Positions 1 to 13,592 are shown, counted from the first letter of the stretch. The stretch is 64,000 bases of DNA from Dasypus novemcinctus (GCF_030445035.2 NC_080696.1:24875661-24939660); one strand, 5' to 3'. Numbers and translations are program-made. The notes: generated from the letters alone by a model not told the origin.

Positions 1-680
1 CGACAAAAAACACAGAGGGCTAGGGTAATCAAGGACCTCAGATGGACCTCAGGGCGCAGTGGATTCGGGGATGGGAAGTCCGTGATATTGCAGACTCAAG
101 GTATGTGAAGCTCTGGAGCATGGGCCACTAGGGTTTAGAGGACACAGACCTGGGAATCACACTTCTGGTTAACATGGGGCCTGGGAACACCACAGCACAA
201 CAAAGCCTTCAGGGATTGCCACGGCTGGGCTGCCAGTCCTAGGGGGAAGCATCCCACCCACAACTTCTGCCCTCCATGTCAGAAACCCAAAATTCCACCT
301 CTCACAAGAATCTCTCCTGTCACTGTCTCACCAAATCTACATCCGGACACCTTCCACCCTGCAAGCCCCTGAAACAGCCCGCTCAGGGCTTGGGAACACT
401 CCAGCACAACAAAGCCTTCAGGAATCACCGCAGTCAGGCTGCCAGCCCTAGGGGGAAGGGTACCACCCACAACCTCCAACCTCCATGCAAAAGATCCAAA
501 ATTCTACTTCTTGCAAGAATCTCCTCTGTCACCATCCCACCAAATCGATGTCCAGACACCTCCTGCCCTGCAAACAACTGAAACAGCCCGTTCCAGCAGG
601 ACTCCGACCCTACTCAGCCTCTTTTTTGCAGGAGAGATTATGAGGTGCACTCACTCAGATGCCATCTTGCCCCGCCTCTG
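1..680 (-). mobile_element. L1 retrotransposon, 5' UTR end (rest lies left of the window)
   Basis: This stretch matches the 5' UTR of the L1 at 56890-57260: both share the run about 'caaggacctca', 'gatattgcagactcaa' and 'gaaacagcc'. Read on the minus strand, the element begins near 680 with a segment containing 'caagatggc', the usual start of mammalian L1. The UTR contains tandem monomers: the unit beginning 'gggaacac' at 183 recurs at 392, a period of about 209 bp, with a third partial unit near 560. No ORF belongs here. The body of the element and its TSD lie outside the window. Just beyond 680 the sequence switches to ORF2 of an older L1, so this copy inserted into that one. Confidence 0.8.
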
Positions 681-882
681 ACTCTGTATTTATTCTTTAG
701 ACAAATGTCTATTCAAGTCTTTTACCCATTTTTAAAATTGGGTTGTTTGTTGCGACGGTTTGCTCGGTCGGTAGAGGTGGAGTCTGGCTGCGGATGAGGG
801 GTCGGTCCAGCTCTGGACGAGGGGTCGGTCCGGCAGCAGACGAGGGATCGGTCTCACAAGGGGTTGCGCGGTTCGGCTGACG

Positions 883-993
883 GGGTCGCCCGGCGAAGCC
901 AGCGACGAAGGGGTTGCCCGGAGAAGCAGGCGACGAAGGGGTCGCCCGGAGAAGCAGGCGACGAAGGGGTCGCCCGGAGAAGCAGGCGACGAA
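883..993 (-). repeat. 28-bp tandem repeat inside the LTR (R/U5)
   Basis: Three near-identical 28-bp units occupy 903-930, 931-958 and 959-986, with partial units on both sides. Units differ by a single base (ttg/tcg). Each unit contains several CpGs. This is a small minisatellite within the transcribed part of the LTR. Confidence 0.9.
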
Positions 994-1115
994 CTGGGGA
1001 CAAGGGAGGCCAGGCCCTTGTCGGGGGCTCTCAGGACTGGAGGGCGCACGGCAGAAGAACTACCGCGGAGACAAGGTAAACACGCAAGTCCACTTTACTG
1101 AGGGAGAGGCAACAG

Positions 1116-1272
1116 TTTTATAGGGGCTGGGGAAGGCTGATTGGTCGAAGCCACGCCCTGTTCTGATTGGTTGCCGGTGAAAGGTCAGTGGGCGGTACTG
1201 GCCGGGGGAGGGGTGGTGGTTAGGGATTGGCTGTCGCTGTTGCTGGGGGAAGGGGCAGGGTTTAGGGATTGG
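1116..1272 (-). promoter_or_regulatory. LTR U3 promoter: TATA box and four CCAAT boxes
   Basis: On the minus strand TATAAAA lies at 1116-1122. Upstream of it are four CCAAT pentamers (plus-strand attgg) at 1140-1144, 1166-1170, 1226-1230 and 1268-1272, two of them in the longer form ACCAATCAG. The spacing and order are those of an RNA polymerase II promoter, so transcription would start near 1090 and run toward lower coordinates. Whether it is active is not shown by sequence. Confidence 0.7.
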
Positions 1273-1743
1273 TGGCTGCTGTTGCTGGGGTGGAGGGCAG
1301 ACTTGAGTTTCCCGCCCACGCCTGGCTGTTGCTGCTGTCGGGGGAGGGGAAAAGGGCAGACTGGACTTTTGCGCCCTGCGCCTGCGCAGGGAGAAAGAAG
1401 AAGAAGGGTACTGTCCCACAGGCATCGTGTGGCACCACCCGGGAGGAGGGGCGGCCGCGGAAGCATGGCTGCAGAGAAGGGGAGACCCGAGGGCACTCTG
1501 CGCCCATGCCGAGCTTCCTTCAGGGGTGGCGGTGAGTCCGACCAGCCACCCTATTATGGGGGCAGCGGCTTGGCCTGCCGTGGCCGCTCCCCCGCCGGGC
1601 CACACTTCAGCCCAAGGGGTGACCGCAGTTTGTCATTTTATTCTTGTGTTGTAGCATCTCATTATATACCATGGATATTAAATCCTTATCAGATATTTGA
1701 TTGCCAAATATTTTGTTCCATTGAGTCGACTGCTTTCTCACTC

Positions 1744-3187
<1,444 letters not shown>

Positions 3188-4210
3188 GACTCCTTTCTCA
3201 CCCTTTTGACAACATCCTTTGAAGTGCAAAATTGCTTAATTTTGAGGAGGTCCCATTTATCTCTTTTTCCCTTTGCTGCTTGTGCTTTCGATGTATGGTC
3301 CAAGAAACAGCCACCGACAAGCTCTTGAAGATATTTCCCTATATTTTATTCTAGTACTTTTTGGTCTTGGCTTTTATATTTAGGCCTTTGATCCATTTTG
3401 AGTTGATTCTTGTATAGGGAGTGACATAGGGATCCTCTTTCAATTTTTTCAGTTATGGCTATCCAGTTGTCCTAGCACCATTTGTTGGAGAGTTGTTTTA
3501 TCCTGTTAACATGGCTCTGGTAAGTTTGTCAAAAACCAGTTTGCCTTAGAAGGGGGAGTCCATTTCTGCACTCTTAATTTTTTCCCACTAATCAGTATGT
3601 CTGCCTTTATGCCAATACCATGTTGCTTTTACCACTGTAGGTTTGTACACGTCACATCAGGCAGTAAGAGCCTGCCCACATCGCCCTTCTTTTTTAGCAT
3701 GCTTTTGGCTATTTGGATGCTCTTCTCCTTCCAAACAAATTTGGTAATTTCCTTTTTTCTTTCTGTAAAGTAGGCTGTTGGAATTTTAATTGGTATTGCA
3801 CTGAATCTATAAATCATTTTGGGTAGGATTGACATCTTCACAATATTTAGTCTTCCAGTCAGTGAACACAAAATGTCTTATCATTTATTTAGGTCTTCTT
3901 TGATTTCTTTTAGCATTGTTTTATAGTTTTCTGCATATAGGTCCTGTACTTCTTTGATTACATTTATTTCTAGGTATTTGAGTCTTTTTTATTGCTACTA
4001 TAAATGGAATTTTCCCCCTGATTTCCTCCTCAGATTGTTCAATACTAGTGTAGAGAAATACTACTGAATTTTGCGTGTTAATCTTTTATCCTGTCACAAT
4101 CCTGAACTTGTTTATTACCTCAAGTAGCTTTTTTGTAGACATTTCAGAATGTTCTAAATAAAAGATCATGTCATCCACAAATAGTGAGTTTTACTCCCTC
4201 TTTTTTGCTA

Positions 4211-4315
<105 letters not shown>

Positions 4316-5036
4316 TTAGAGGGGAAGGTTTCAACCTTTCTCCATTGAGTGTGATGTTCGCAGTGGGTTTTCCATATATACCTTTTATCATATTGAGGAA
4401 TTTTCCTTCTATTCTTATCTTTTGAAGTGTTTTGATCAAGAAAGTATGCTGGATTTTGTCAAATGCTTTTTCTGCATCGATCAAGATGATCATGTGTTTT
4501 TTTCCCTCTCAATTTGTTAATGTGATGGATTGTGTTAACTGATTTTCCCATGTTGCTCCACTCTTGCATACCAGGAATAAATCCCACTAGGTCATGATGT
4601 ATCATTCTTTTAATATGTTATTGGTTTCTATTTGCAAGTATTTTGTTGAGAGTTTTTGCATCTGTGTTCATTACAGTTTGACCTGCAATTTTCTTTTCCT
4701 GTAGTATCTTTCAGGTTTTGGTATTAGGGTAATGCTGTAGGATTCATAAAATGTGTTGAGTAATTTCCCCTCCTCTTCAAATATTTGTAAGTGTTTAAAC
4801 AGGATTGGTGCTAATTCTTCTTGAAATGTGGATAGAATTCCCCTGTGAATCCATCTGGTACTGGACTTTTCTTTGCTGAGAGATCTTTGATGACTGATTC
4901 AATTGTCTTTAAATGTTTGTTAAGTTCTTGTATTTCTTGTAGCGTCAGTGTATGTTATTTGTGCATTTCTAGGAATTTGTCCATTTCATCTAGGTTCTCT
5001 AATATGTCGGCACACAGTTTCTCATAATATACTCTT

Positions 5037-5454
5037 TTTTTTTATGTATCATAATCATTTTATTACTTTATGTATATTGTTTTTTTATTGACTTTGTAAT
5101 AATATTACATTAAAAATATATATGTGAGGTCCCATTCAACCCCACCCCCCCCCCCCCAACAACACTCGTTCCCATCATCATGACACATCCATTGGATTTG
5201 GTAAGTACATCTTTGGGCACCTCTGCACCTCATAGACAATGGTCCACATCATGGCCCATACTCTCCCCCATTCCATCCAGTGGGCCCTGTGAGGATTTAC
5301 AGTGTCTGGTGATTACCTCTGAAGCACCATCCAGGGCAGCTCCATGTCCCAAAGACGCCTCCACCTCTCATCTCTTCCTGCCTTTCCCCATACCCATCGT
5401 CCACCATGTCCACTTTTCCCAATCCAATGCCACCTCTTCTATGTGGACACTGGA
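5037..5454 (-). mobile_element. 5'-truncated L1 insertion (3' UTR only)
   Basis: 418 bp of the L1 3' UTR, antisense, inserted in the old L1. The 17-bp TSD tctcataatatactctt is perfect at 5020-5036 and 5455-5471. The sequence matches the 3' UTR at 14605-15468 and carries the same C-rich tract (about 5147-5157). Confidence 0.93.
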
Positions 5455-5668
5455 TCTCATAATATACTCTTATGATCCTTTTTATTTTGTGGATTCAGTC
5501 TTAACATGACCACTTTCATTTCTGATTTTATTTATTTGCATCTTCTCTCTCTTTTTCTTTATTAGTCTAGCTTGGGGTTTGTCAATTTTATTGATTTCAA
5601 AGAACCAGCTTTTGGTTTTGTTGATTTTCTCTCTCTCTCTCTCTTTTTTTTTTTTTTGTTCTTTTTTT

Positions 5669-6116
5669 GTGATGGTTAGGCTAATGTGTCAACTTGGCCA
5701 GGTAACTGTGCCCAGTGTTTGGTCAAGCAAGTACTGGTCTAATTTTAACACAATGACACTTATGGACTTCAGTCACCCATGAGTTTATGTCACAGAAAGC
5801 TGATTATATCCTTATAATCAGGAAGATTGCTGTCAGTAATGAGTGATGCTTTATCCAATCAGTCGAATGCCTTAAAAGGGGAAGTGATTTCAGCATTCAG
5901 AGAGAATTTCCCATCTTGTCTTTGGACCACCAATGTCTCCTGGAAACTCATCAAGGACCTTCATTGGACTTTCTTCAGAGCTCCTGGTTTGCAGCCTGCC
6001 TGAGAACCTGGACTTGTGCATCCCCATGGTCATGTGAGAGACTCTTATAAAATCTGATACTATTGACAGATATCTCCTGCTGATTCTGTTTCCCTAGAGA
6101 ACCCTGACTAATATAG
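5669..6116 (+). repeat. Medium-length interspersed repeat (family X, copy 1)
   Basis: About 450 bp, starting near 'gatggttaggct' and ending near 'gaaccctgacta'. A second copy in the same orientation is at 10008-10447, alignable over its whole length ('ttggccaggtaa', 'ggtcaagcaag', 'ccttaaaagg', 'ttccctagagaaccctgact'). It interrupts L1 ORF2. I do not recognise the family; no coding capacity is visible. Confidence 0.75.
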
Positions 6117-7167
6117 TTCTCAATTTCGTTTATTTCTGTTATAATCTTTATTATTTCTTTCCTTCTGCTTGCTTAGGGGATAGTTTGCTGTTCTTTTAAT
6201 TTCTCCAGTTGTTCAATTAGACTTTGGTTTTAGTTCTTCTTTTTTTTCAATATAGGCCTTTTAAAAATATAGGACTGCCTTTGCTGTATCTCATAAGTTT
6301 TGATAAGTTGTGTTCTCATTTTCACTTGTCTCAATATATTTACTGATTTACTTGCAATTCCTTCTTTGACACACCAATTATTTAGGAATATGTTGTTTAA
6401 CCTCCACACATTCACAAATTTACCTCTTCCCTGTCTATTATTGATTTCCAGTTCCATTCCATTATGATCTGAGAAGGTGCTTTGTATAATTCAATCATTT
6501 TATATTTTTGACCTAACAGGTGATGTATCCTGGAGAAAGGTTCATGAGCATTTGAAAATAATGTAAAACCTGCTGAGTTTGGGTGAAACGTTCTGTATAT
6601 ATGTATTAGGTCTAGCTCATTTACTGTATTGTTCAAGTTCTCTGTTTCCTTATTGATCTTCTGCCTAGTTGTTACATCTAAAGATCTGAATGGTGTGTTG
6701 AAGTCTCCAACTATTCTTGTAGATATGTCTATTTCTCCCTTCAGTTTTGCCAGTTTACCTCATGTATTCTGGGGCACCCTGGTCAGGTGCATATTTATGA
6801 CTGTTATTTCCTCCTTGTGCATTTTCCCTTTTATTAATGTATAATGGTCTTCTGTATCTCTTATAACTTTTTTGCATTTAAAATCTGTTTTGTCTGGTAT
6901 TAGTATAGCTATTGCTGCTCTTTTTTGTTTACTGTTTGGTGGAGTATCTTTTTCCAACCTTTCACTTTCAGTCAGTTTGTATCCTTGGGTCTAAGGTGAG
7001 TCTCTTGTGGGCATAATATGGATGATTCAGTTTTTTAATCCATTCTGTCAGCCTATACCTTTAATTGATGAGTTTAATCCATTCACATTCAATGATATTA
7101 CTGTAAATGCATTATTTACCTCTGCCATTTTATTCTGTGGTTTTCATATGTCATGTCTTATTTTTCT

Positions 7168-7655
7168 TTTTAACATTCTTTTTTCTTATTTCTTCCCCCT
7201 CTTCCCACCCTCCATTGTCTGCTTTCTGTGTCCATTCACTGTGTGTTCTTCTGTGTCTGTTGAATTATCATTAGACGGCTCTGGGAACCCATCCTGGGAC
7301 CTTCTGGAGTGGGAGAGAGGTGATCATTCTCTTGCTCCACCTCAGCTCCCTGTTTGCTGCATCTCATATTGTCTCTTCTCTGTGTCTCTTTTTTATTGCA
7401 TCATCTTGCTGAATCAGCTCTCTGTGTAGGCTGCACCACTCCTGGGTGGTCTGTCCTCCTGCACAGGTCTGCACTCCTTTGTGTGGGGGCCATTCCTTGA
7501 GTGAGGGGCACCCCTGTGTGGGGTGACATTCCTTGTGTATGGCAGCACTCCATATGGGCCAGCTTACCACATGGGCCAGGAGGCCCTGGGTATCAAATCC
7601 TGGACCTCCTATATGGTAGGCAGAAGCTCTATACATTGAGCCATGTCTGCTTCCC
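7168..7655 (-). mobile_element. Armadillo tRNA-derived SINE (DAS type), long form, antisense
   Basis: A T-rich start, then the 'tctgctttctgtgtccattc' block, and at the far end the tRNA-like head (complement of B box, 'cctggacctcc', then 'gagccatgtctgcttccc'). Approximate TSD: tcatgtcttatttttc at 7151 and tcatatcttatttttc at 7656. It is longer than the typical copy and more diverged, so an older subfamily. It interrupts the L1 ORF1 region. Confidence 0.85.
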
Positions 7656-8479
7656 TCATATCTTATTTTTCATCTTTCTTTTTACTCATTTGGTTATCCT
7701 TTCTGCTATTTTTTCTTCTATATTCTCCTCTAAGCCATTCTCATCTGTCTTTTTTTCAGGCTGCAAGGCTTCCTTCAATATTTCCTGGCAAGGTGGATTC
7801 TTTTTTTACAAACTCTCTTAGTTTCTGTTTGCTTTTGAATATTTTAAACTTCATATTTGAAGAACAATTTTTCTGGATAAAGATTCTCATCTGGCAGTTT
7901 TTCTCTTTCAGTATCCTAATTATATCATACCACTGTCTTCTCGCCTCCATGGTTACTGATGAAAAATCTGCACAAAGTCTTACTGTGCATCCCTTGAATG
8001 TGATGATTTTCTTCTGTGCTGCTCAGAATTTTCTCTTTATCTTTGATTGACATTCTGAGTAATATGTGTCTTGGAGTAGGTTATTCAGATTCATTCTGAT
8101 TGGGGAATGCTGCACCTCTTGGATATATAAGTTCCTTTCTTTTATGAGTGTTGGGAAATTTTCAGTTATTATTTCCTTAAATACTCTTTCTGCCCTTTTC
8201 CCCTTTTCTTCTCCTCTGGAACTCCCATGACATGTATATTGTTGCTTTTCATGTTATCATTCGACTCCCTGAGCCCTGGATCAATTTTTTTCCCATTTCA
8301 CTCTCTGCAATTTCAATTTCAGCTAATCTGTTCTTTGTATTACTTATTCTTTCTTCTATCATATCAAGTCTGCTGTTGTATGCTCCTACTGGTTTTTTTT
8401 TTTTTTGATACCACATTTTCCCCCTGAGATATCTCCCTCATCTGTTAACTCATTATTTTTGCTTGTGTTTGCACTTGTT

Positions 8480-8606
8480 GTCTGCTTCTTGTTTTTTTTT
8501 TTTTTCTCTTTGCCTCCTCATCTGTTTTTTTCCTTAGGAGGCACTAGGAACTGAACTGGGACTTCCCATGTGGGAGGCTCAAGTGAATGAGCCACATCAA
8601 CTCCCC
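8480..8606 (-). mobile_element. Short tRNA-derived SINE monomer, antisense
   Basis: T run followed by 'aggaggcactaggaactgaa' and ending 'gagccacatcaactcccc', the antisense of a tRNA-like SINE head with its A tail. Boundaries are approximate. Confidence 0.7.
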
Positions 8607-9785
8607 TATCTACTGTCTTTTTGATCTCACCTATTGTGTCTTTCATTCCCATAAGCACAGTTATTTTTCTATTTAGATTTTCATATTATTCTTTGTGCTT
8701 GCCAGTGTCTTCTTTATATCCTTTATCTCTTTAGCCATATTGTCTTTCAACTCATTAATTTGATTTTGGAAATTTGTGGATCTCATTGAACAGTTGTCTC
8801 AAATCCTATTGCTATATTCCTTTGTTTGTACCAGTTTTTCCATTTTCTTAGTATGGTTTGTAATTTTTTTGATTTTTGAATTTACTCTGGTGTTCAATTT
8901 CTCTCTCTTTTGTAGGGATTTAGTGGCAGGAGGTTGTGTTGCTTCCATCTTTTGATTCTTGGTTGAACCTGTTCTGTGTCTTTAGGATTGTCTTTGTTAG
9001 TTGCTCACATCTGGGCCCTGAAATCTGTAATGGCTTGCAGGCTCACTTCCAATGGCCTTGGTGAGGGAGGCTGTGAGACTGGAAAAAGCCTTCTTATTTG
9101 TTTTCAATTTTCTCACCAGTACTTCCTTGGTCCACCAGCTGATGATGCCCTTCAACAAGTACAAAGCCTGGTCAGGGTGTGTTAGCTGGAACACGGACTA
9201 GGTCAATGTGACAGGGGATCTGGCCTGGAGGCTAAGAGCCTTGCAATTCAAACTTACTCAGTCTGTTTTCTGGCCTTTGCTCACAGTTCCCCTTCCTTTT
9301 CCTGGGTAGGAAATAATTTCACTAGCTTCTGTATCCTCAACAATCAGGGTTGGGTCTCTTTAGTCCAATGATGGCTCCCAGGGAAAACAATGGTGTGGCT
9401 CTGCCCTGCCTTGAAGGGCTCATGGGACACAGCAGACAAATTTGTGGGCTGAAAGCTAAATCAGCCTTAGCCTGTGTCCCTCTATCTCCCCTTTCCTTGG
9501 TCGTGTGGATCCCTGCAGGTCCCCTTTGTCTGTAGCTGCCAGAATTTCAGATTGTCTGCTTGCAGGGTGGTAAGCATTGGCAGCTGAAGCTGCAGCTTCC
9601 ATTCACAGTCTTTCTGCTGCCTTGTCCTGTGTCATCTCTTCTAGGTGGTATCAGTCTTTCCCTGGTGTCCTAAACCCTAGAATATTTTTTTCCCAGGCCA
9701 TTTCAGTCTGTCCTCTAGCTGTTTTTCTGAGAGGAGGGAATACCATGACTTTCTAATCTGCCAACTTCCTAAAAGTCCCATGTCA

Positions 9786-10007
9786 TAATATTTAAATTAC
9801 AGGATATCAAGTTTAAGAGTGAATATTACCCAAACACTTGCATCCTGTTCCCGAGGGATTTATTGTGTTTCTGGTTGTATGCAATACAGCTGAGTATTGT
9901 TAGGAAAAATACGTCTGTCATTGTTTTTATGTTTGCCAAGGGATGTCATATTAAGTTTCGTTTAATGTGACATGAATGACTGCCAATTTGACAAGGGTTG
10001 GATAGTG
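9786..10007. other. Intergenic, no recognised feature
   Basis: Unassigned AT-rich sequence between the 5' end of the old L1 and repeat family X. No gene or RNA is supported. Confidence 0.5.
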
Positions 10008-10447
10008 GTGGTTAGGCTCATACGTCAGCTTGGCCAGGTAATGGTGCCCAGTGTTTTGGTCAAGCAAGCACTGGACTAATTTTTACTGTGAGGACATTTC
10101 ATGGACTTAAATCATCAGTAAGTTGGTTGCATCTAAGGCTGATTATATCTACAATCAACTAAGAAGATTGCCTTCAGGAAGGAGAGACACCTAACCCATT
10201 CGGTTGAAGGCCTTAAAAGGAGAAGTGATGATCTCAGTAGTCAGAAGAGAGAATTCCCATCTTTACTTGAGAGAGCCAGTTTCTCCGCGGAATTCACCAG
10301 GACCTTCACTGGGGATCCTGGCTTACAGCCTGCCCTATGGAATTTGGACTTGTGCACCCTCCACAGTCACGTGAGACAATTTTATAAAATCTCATATTTA
10401 TTGATATCTCCTGTCAGTCCTGTTTCCCTAGAGAACCCTGACTAATT
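10008..10447 (+). repeat. Medium-length interspersed repeat (family X, copy 2)
   Basis: Same family and orientation as 5669-6116, with the same first and last 20 or so bases. It lies in unique DNA, so its limits can be used to define the family's ends. Confidence 0.75.
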
Positions 10448-10937
10448 CACTTTCCTTCTTTGGAGATTGTAAACTCCTTCTGCTTGCTTAGCCTTCAATG
10501 TCTGGCACTCAGTCGGGTCCAATAAGTTCGTGTTGAGCTGAATTGATTCTCTATGGCAATGTCTTCTCTTTCTTCTTTGCCCCAATCAAATGTTTCACTT
10601 CTTTCTATACCCTTTCTAAGATTTGCAACTTCAATCAAGCCTTTGCACAGTAGCTCCCTTATTATAGATGTTCTTTTAGGAAGTGTTCATCTACATTGCA
10701 TCATATTCCTTCTGACATGTGTACCAGAATGTAAAAATCCAAACCAAAGTGAGTGTGATATTCTCTGGAGGAGTTTTCAAAATTAGTCAAGAACTTGTTT
10801 CCTGACATTTGGATTCCCTTACTCATTTAAAGAATACAGAAGAGTTGAGATAGTAGAAAGGGACATGGAAGGGAATTTATGGGATTCTTTGTAAAAACCA
10901 CTGCCTTGACCTCAAATCTAGAGAGTGGGATCCAATG
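10448..10937. other. Intergenic, no recognised feature
   Basis: Unique-looking sequence. One 77-codon frame (10553-10786) has no recognisable domain or conserved context and I do not call it a gene. Confidence 0.5.
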
Positions 10938-11715
10938 GCATATTAGTTTGCCAAAGAGATGTTGATGCAAAGTACCAGAGATATGTAGGCTCTATAAAAG
11001 GGGTTTATTTGGGGTAAAACCTAACAGTTCCAAGGCTGTGTAAGCTCCAACCATAAGAAGTGATTTCTTGCCAAAATCATCTGCCAGTGTTGAAGAAAGA
11101 TGGCCACCAATCTCTGCCCAGGTTTCAGCATTCCCCTTCAGGCTCACCCTTTCCTCTTGAGCTTTGTGGACCCAACTTCTTCTCAAGCGTTCATGTTTAA
11201 GTGATGCTATAGTCTTGTCTCTCCTGGCATGGGGCTTGTTTCTTTCTTTTTTTAAAAAACAGTTTTAGTGAGGTGTATTCCCATACCATACAATCTATTC
11301 AAAGTGTATAACCCCTGGCTTTAGGGCTTCTTTCCAGGCCTCCTGTATCAGTCTCAGCTGTTTGCTTTCTTCCCAGTTTCATCTATCAGGCAAATGGCTC
11401 ATCTCTCCCTGGGGCCTCAGCTGTTTCTGTCACATGGCAGGATAAAAAATGACAGAGTTCTCTCTTTCTGTGTCTTCCTCAGTGAGTGTCTGTTTATATC
11501 AGACCCAGCAAGGGGGTGGGGACTTAACCTGAATCCCACTTCACTGATGTAGTCCAATGAAAAGCCCTATAGCGAGCTTGTCAAATAATCTAATCAAATG
11601 ACCCTCAGCTGAATTTGATACAATCAAAGGGTATCAAACCTGGAGGAACAGATTAGTTTGAAAACATTATCTTTCTCTTTTGGGGATTTATTAAATAATT
11701 TCAAACTGCCACAAT
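10938..11715 (+). repeat. Medium-reiteration repeat (family Y, copy 1)
   Basis: Starts 'attagtttgccaaag', continues 'gatgcaaagtaccag' and 'gtttattt', and ends 'caaactgccacaa'. The same ends recur at 12228-12875 (antisense), 13010-13592, 32598-33275 and 63561-64000. An AT-rich old repeat piece lies inside near 11250-11320. Noncoding; class not identified (a non-autonomous DNA or LTR element is possible). Confidence 0.7.
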
Positions 11716-12227
11716 GGGAAGCCTCTGAGAGATTGAAATATGCTTTCTGCAGAAAGTTTGAGAAAGTTAAAGGGGCCTATGGCAGGAGAGTGAAGGGCAG
11801 TGGGGGACTGTAGGTGGCATGAAACTCAATTCCCATTGATGATGGGGCAAAGATCCTGAAGCGTGGCTGACCTGTAACCATTTAGAGTCCTTCCTGGTGA
11901 AGGGTGGTGGGGTGGAGGCGGGTGTTGTTTTTTGAGAAAAAGGGTATTCCACTGATTAAAGTCAATAGGGGAGAGGCCTGCCAGAGAACTGGGGGCAGGG
12001 GTCAGCCCACTGGGGAAAAGGTACAGCAGCAAATGGGGGAATCCAGCAGGACCTCTGAAAGTGCCTAAAAGATAGTCTGGTGTGCAAACCACCAAGCCTG
12101 GAGGCTGTGTAGTTAGCACATGACAATACCAGATTCCAGCCAAGTATGAACTTACCTGTCTACTCCCATTCCCTCTTCCCAACTTGCAAAGAGATGAATG
12201 TATAAGAAGCCAACTATACTTCATACC
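11716..12227. other. Intergenic, no recognised feature
   Basis: Unique-looking sequence. Minus-strand frames at 11767-12224 are open but show no recognisable domain. Confidence 0.5.
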
Positions 12228-12875
12228 AGGTGTAGCAGTTTGATTTTATTTATGAATTCCAAAAAGAGATAGTGATTATGTTTGTAAACTGGTCTGTTTC
12301 TCTGGGCACGATACCCTTTGACTGATTTAAATTCAAAGGCTTTGTGTTTACTTGATTAAATCAAGATTAGGGTTTGATTTAACCATGTTATTAGGGCATG
12401 CAGGGTTGAGTCCCTGCCCCTCGGTGGGCCAATAAAACAGAACTCTTACACAGTAGTAGATACACAGAGAAGATATACAGAGGAAGAGAGACAGCTCCAT
12501 AGACATGGCAGAGGCCCAAGGAAGAGAGATGAGCTATTCACCTGATAGTTTACAGCTGACCTTGTGAAGAGAACAGAGTAGCTGAGCTCAGAAAGAAATA
12601 AGCCCCAGGAAGAGAGACCAGCCCTATGCCAACTTAGAACTGAGATTGGAAGAAGCTGGACCCACAGAGCCCTAAGAGGAAAGAGGAATGCTGAACCCTT
12701 GCAGACATCATCTGCCACCTTGCTTCAACATGTGGCAACAGAGTTGGTAAGGAAGTAACTTTGAGTTGGATTCTTTAGGGCCTTGTAACTGTAAGCATTT
12801 AAACCCAAATACCCTTTATAAAAGCAAACAGATTTCTGGTACTTTGCATCAGTATCCCTTTGGCTGACTAATACA
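12228..12875 (-). repeat. Medium-reiteration repeat (family Y, copy 2, antisense)
   Basis: Begins 'gtgtagcagtttgat' and ends 'tttctggtactttgcatcag' then 'ggctgactaatac', the reverse of the ends of copy 1. Its interior differs strongly from the plus-oriented copies. Confidence 0.65.
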
Positions 12876-13009
12876 TGGGGGCACAGGCAGAGTGCTGGGG
12901 AGGCCTACTCTTGAACAAAGACTGAAAAGTGGACTAATACCTTGGCCAGACACTTTACATGTCTGAGTCAAGATTATATTTGTTACTTAAAATAATCATA
13001 GGGCTTTTG

Positions 13010-13592
13010 CTTTAGTTTCATTGGCTGCCAAATACCATGCAACTGGGTTGGCTTTTATAATGGGAATTTATTAGCTCACAGTTTTGAGGCTAGGAAAAAG
13101 TCCAAATCAAGGTGTCATCAAGGCATTGCTTTCTTCCTAGACTGGTGTCCTAGGGCTGACTGGAGGTGATCCTTGATCCTGGTCCCTCTGTCACATAGAA
13201 AATCACATGGTAGCCTCTTCTCGCCTCTCTTTCCTCTCCTGGATTCTGTTGACCTTCAGCTTCTTGCTTCCTGTGGCTTTCTTTCTCTGAGTTTTTTTTA
13301 TTTTTTTTATTATTTTATTTTTTTTTAGGAGGTACTGGGAATTAAACCTGGGACCTCATACATGGGAAGCAGGCACTCAACCACAGAACTACATCTGATC
13401 TCCTTTGTATAAGTTTTATTCTGCTTATAAATGACTCCAGAAATAGAATCAAGACCCATCCTGATTGGGTTGGGCCACATCCTAACTGAACTAACTTCAT
13501 CAAAATGTTCTACTTATATTGGTTTCCACTTACAGGAATGGGTTAAGTTTATGAACATATTTTTTGGAGGTACATAGCTCTAAACCATCACA
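13010..13592 (+). repeat. Medium-reiteration repeat (family Y, copy 3) with embedded SINE
   Basis: Starts 'ttagtttcattggctgcc', shares 'ggcttttataatgggaattt' with the copy at 32598, and ends near 'ctaaaccatcacaatt'. A short antisense SINE interrupts it at about 13286-13402. Confidence 0.65.
13286..13402 (-). mobile_element. Short tRNA-derived SINE monomer, antisense
   Basis: T-rich tract, then 'aggaggtactgggaattaaa' and 'cctgggacctcatacatggg', the antisense tRNA-like head. It sits inside repeat Y copy 3. Confidence 0.8.

Larger units (their letters stand above)
751..1627 (-). mobile_element. Solo LTR, ERV2/ERVK-like, GC-rich, with 6-bp TSD
   Basis: The element is 877 bp, begins TGCGACGG on the plus strand and ends GACCGCA, giving short imperfect inverted ends (TGCGA/TGCGG). 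It is flanked by the perfect 6-bp duplication gtttgt (745-750 and 1628-1633), and the surrounding L1 rejoins exactly across it. A 6-bp TSD is typical of ERV2 (betaretrovirus-like) elements. The transcribed strand is minus: there the order is a U3 rich in CCAAT boxes, a TATA box (1116-1122), an AGTAAA possible poly(A) signal (1094-1099), then R/U5 with tandem repeats. No internal viral sequence remains, so it is a solo LTR formed by LTR-LTR recombination. Open frames through it are by-products of GC richness. The family name is inferred from structure. Confidence 0.85.

Noticed and set aside
11767-12224. Minus-strand frames of 61 and 132 codons.
   Set aside because: No recognisable domain, no CpG island, no splice context; consistent with chance.
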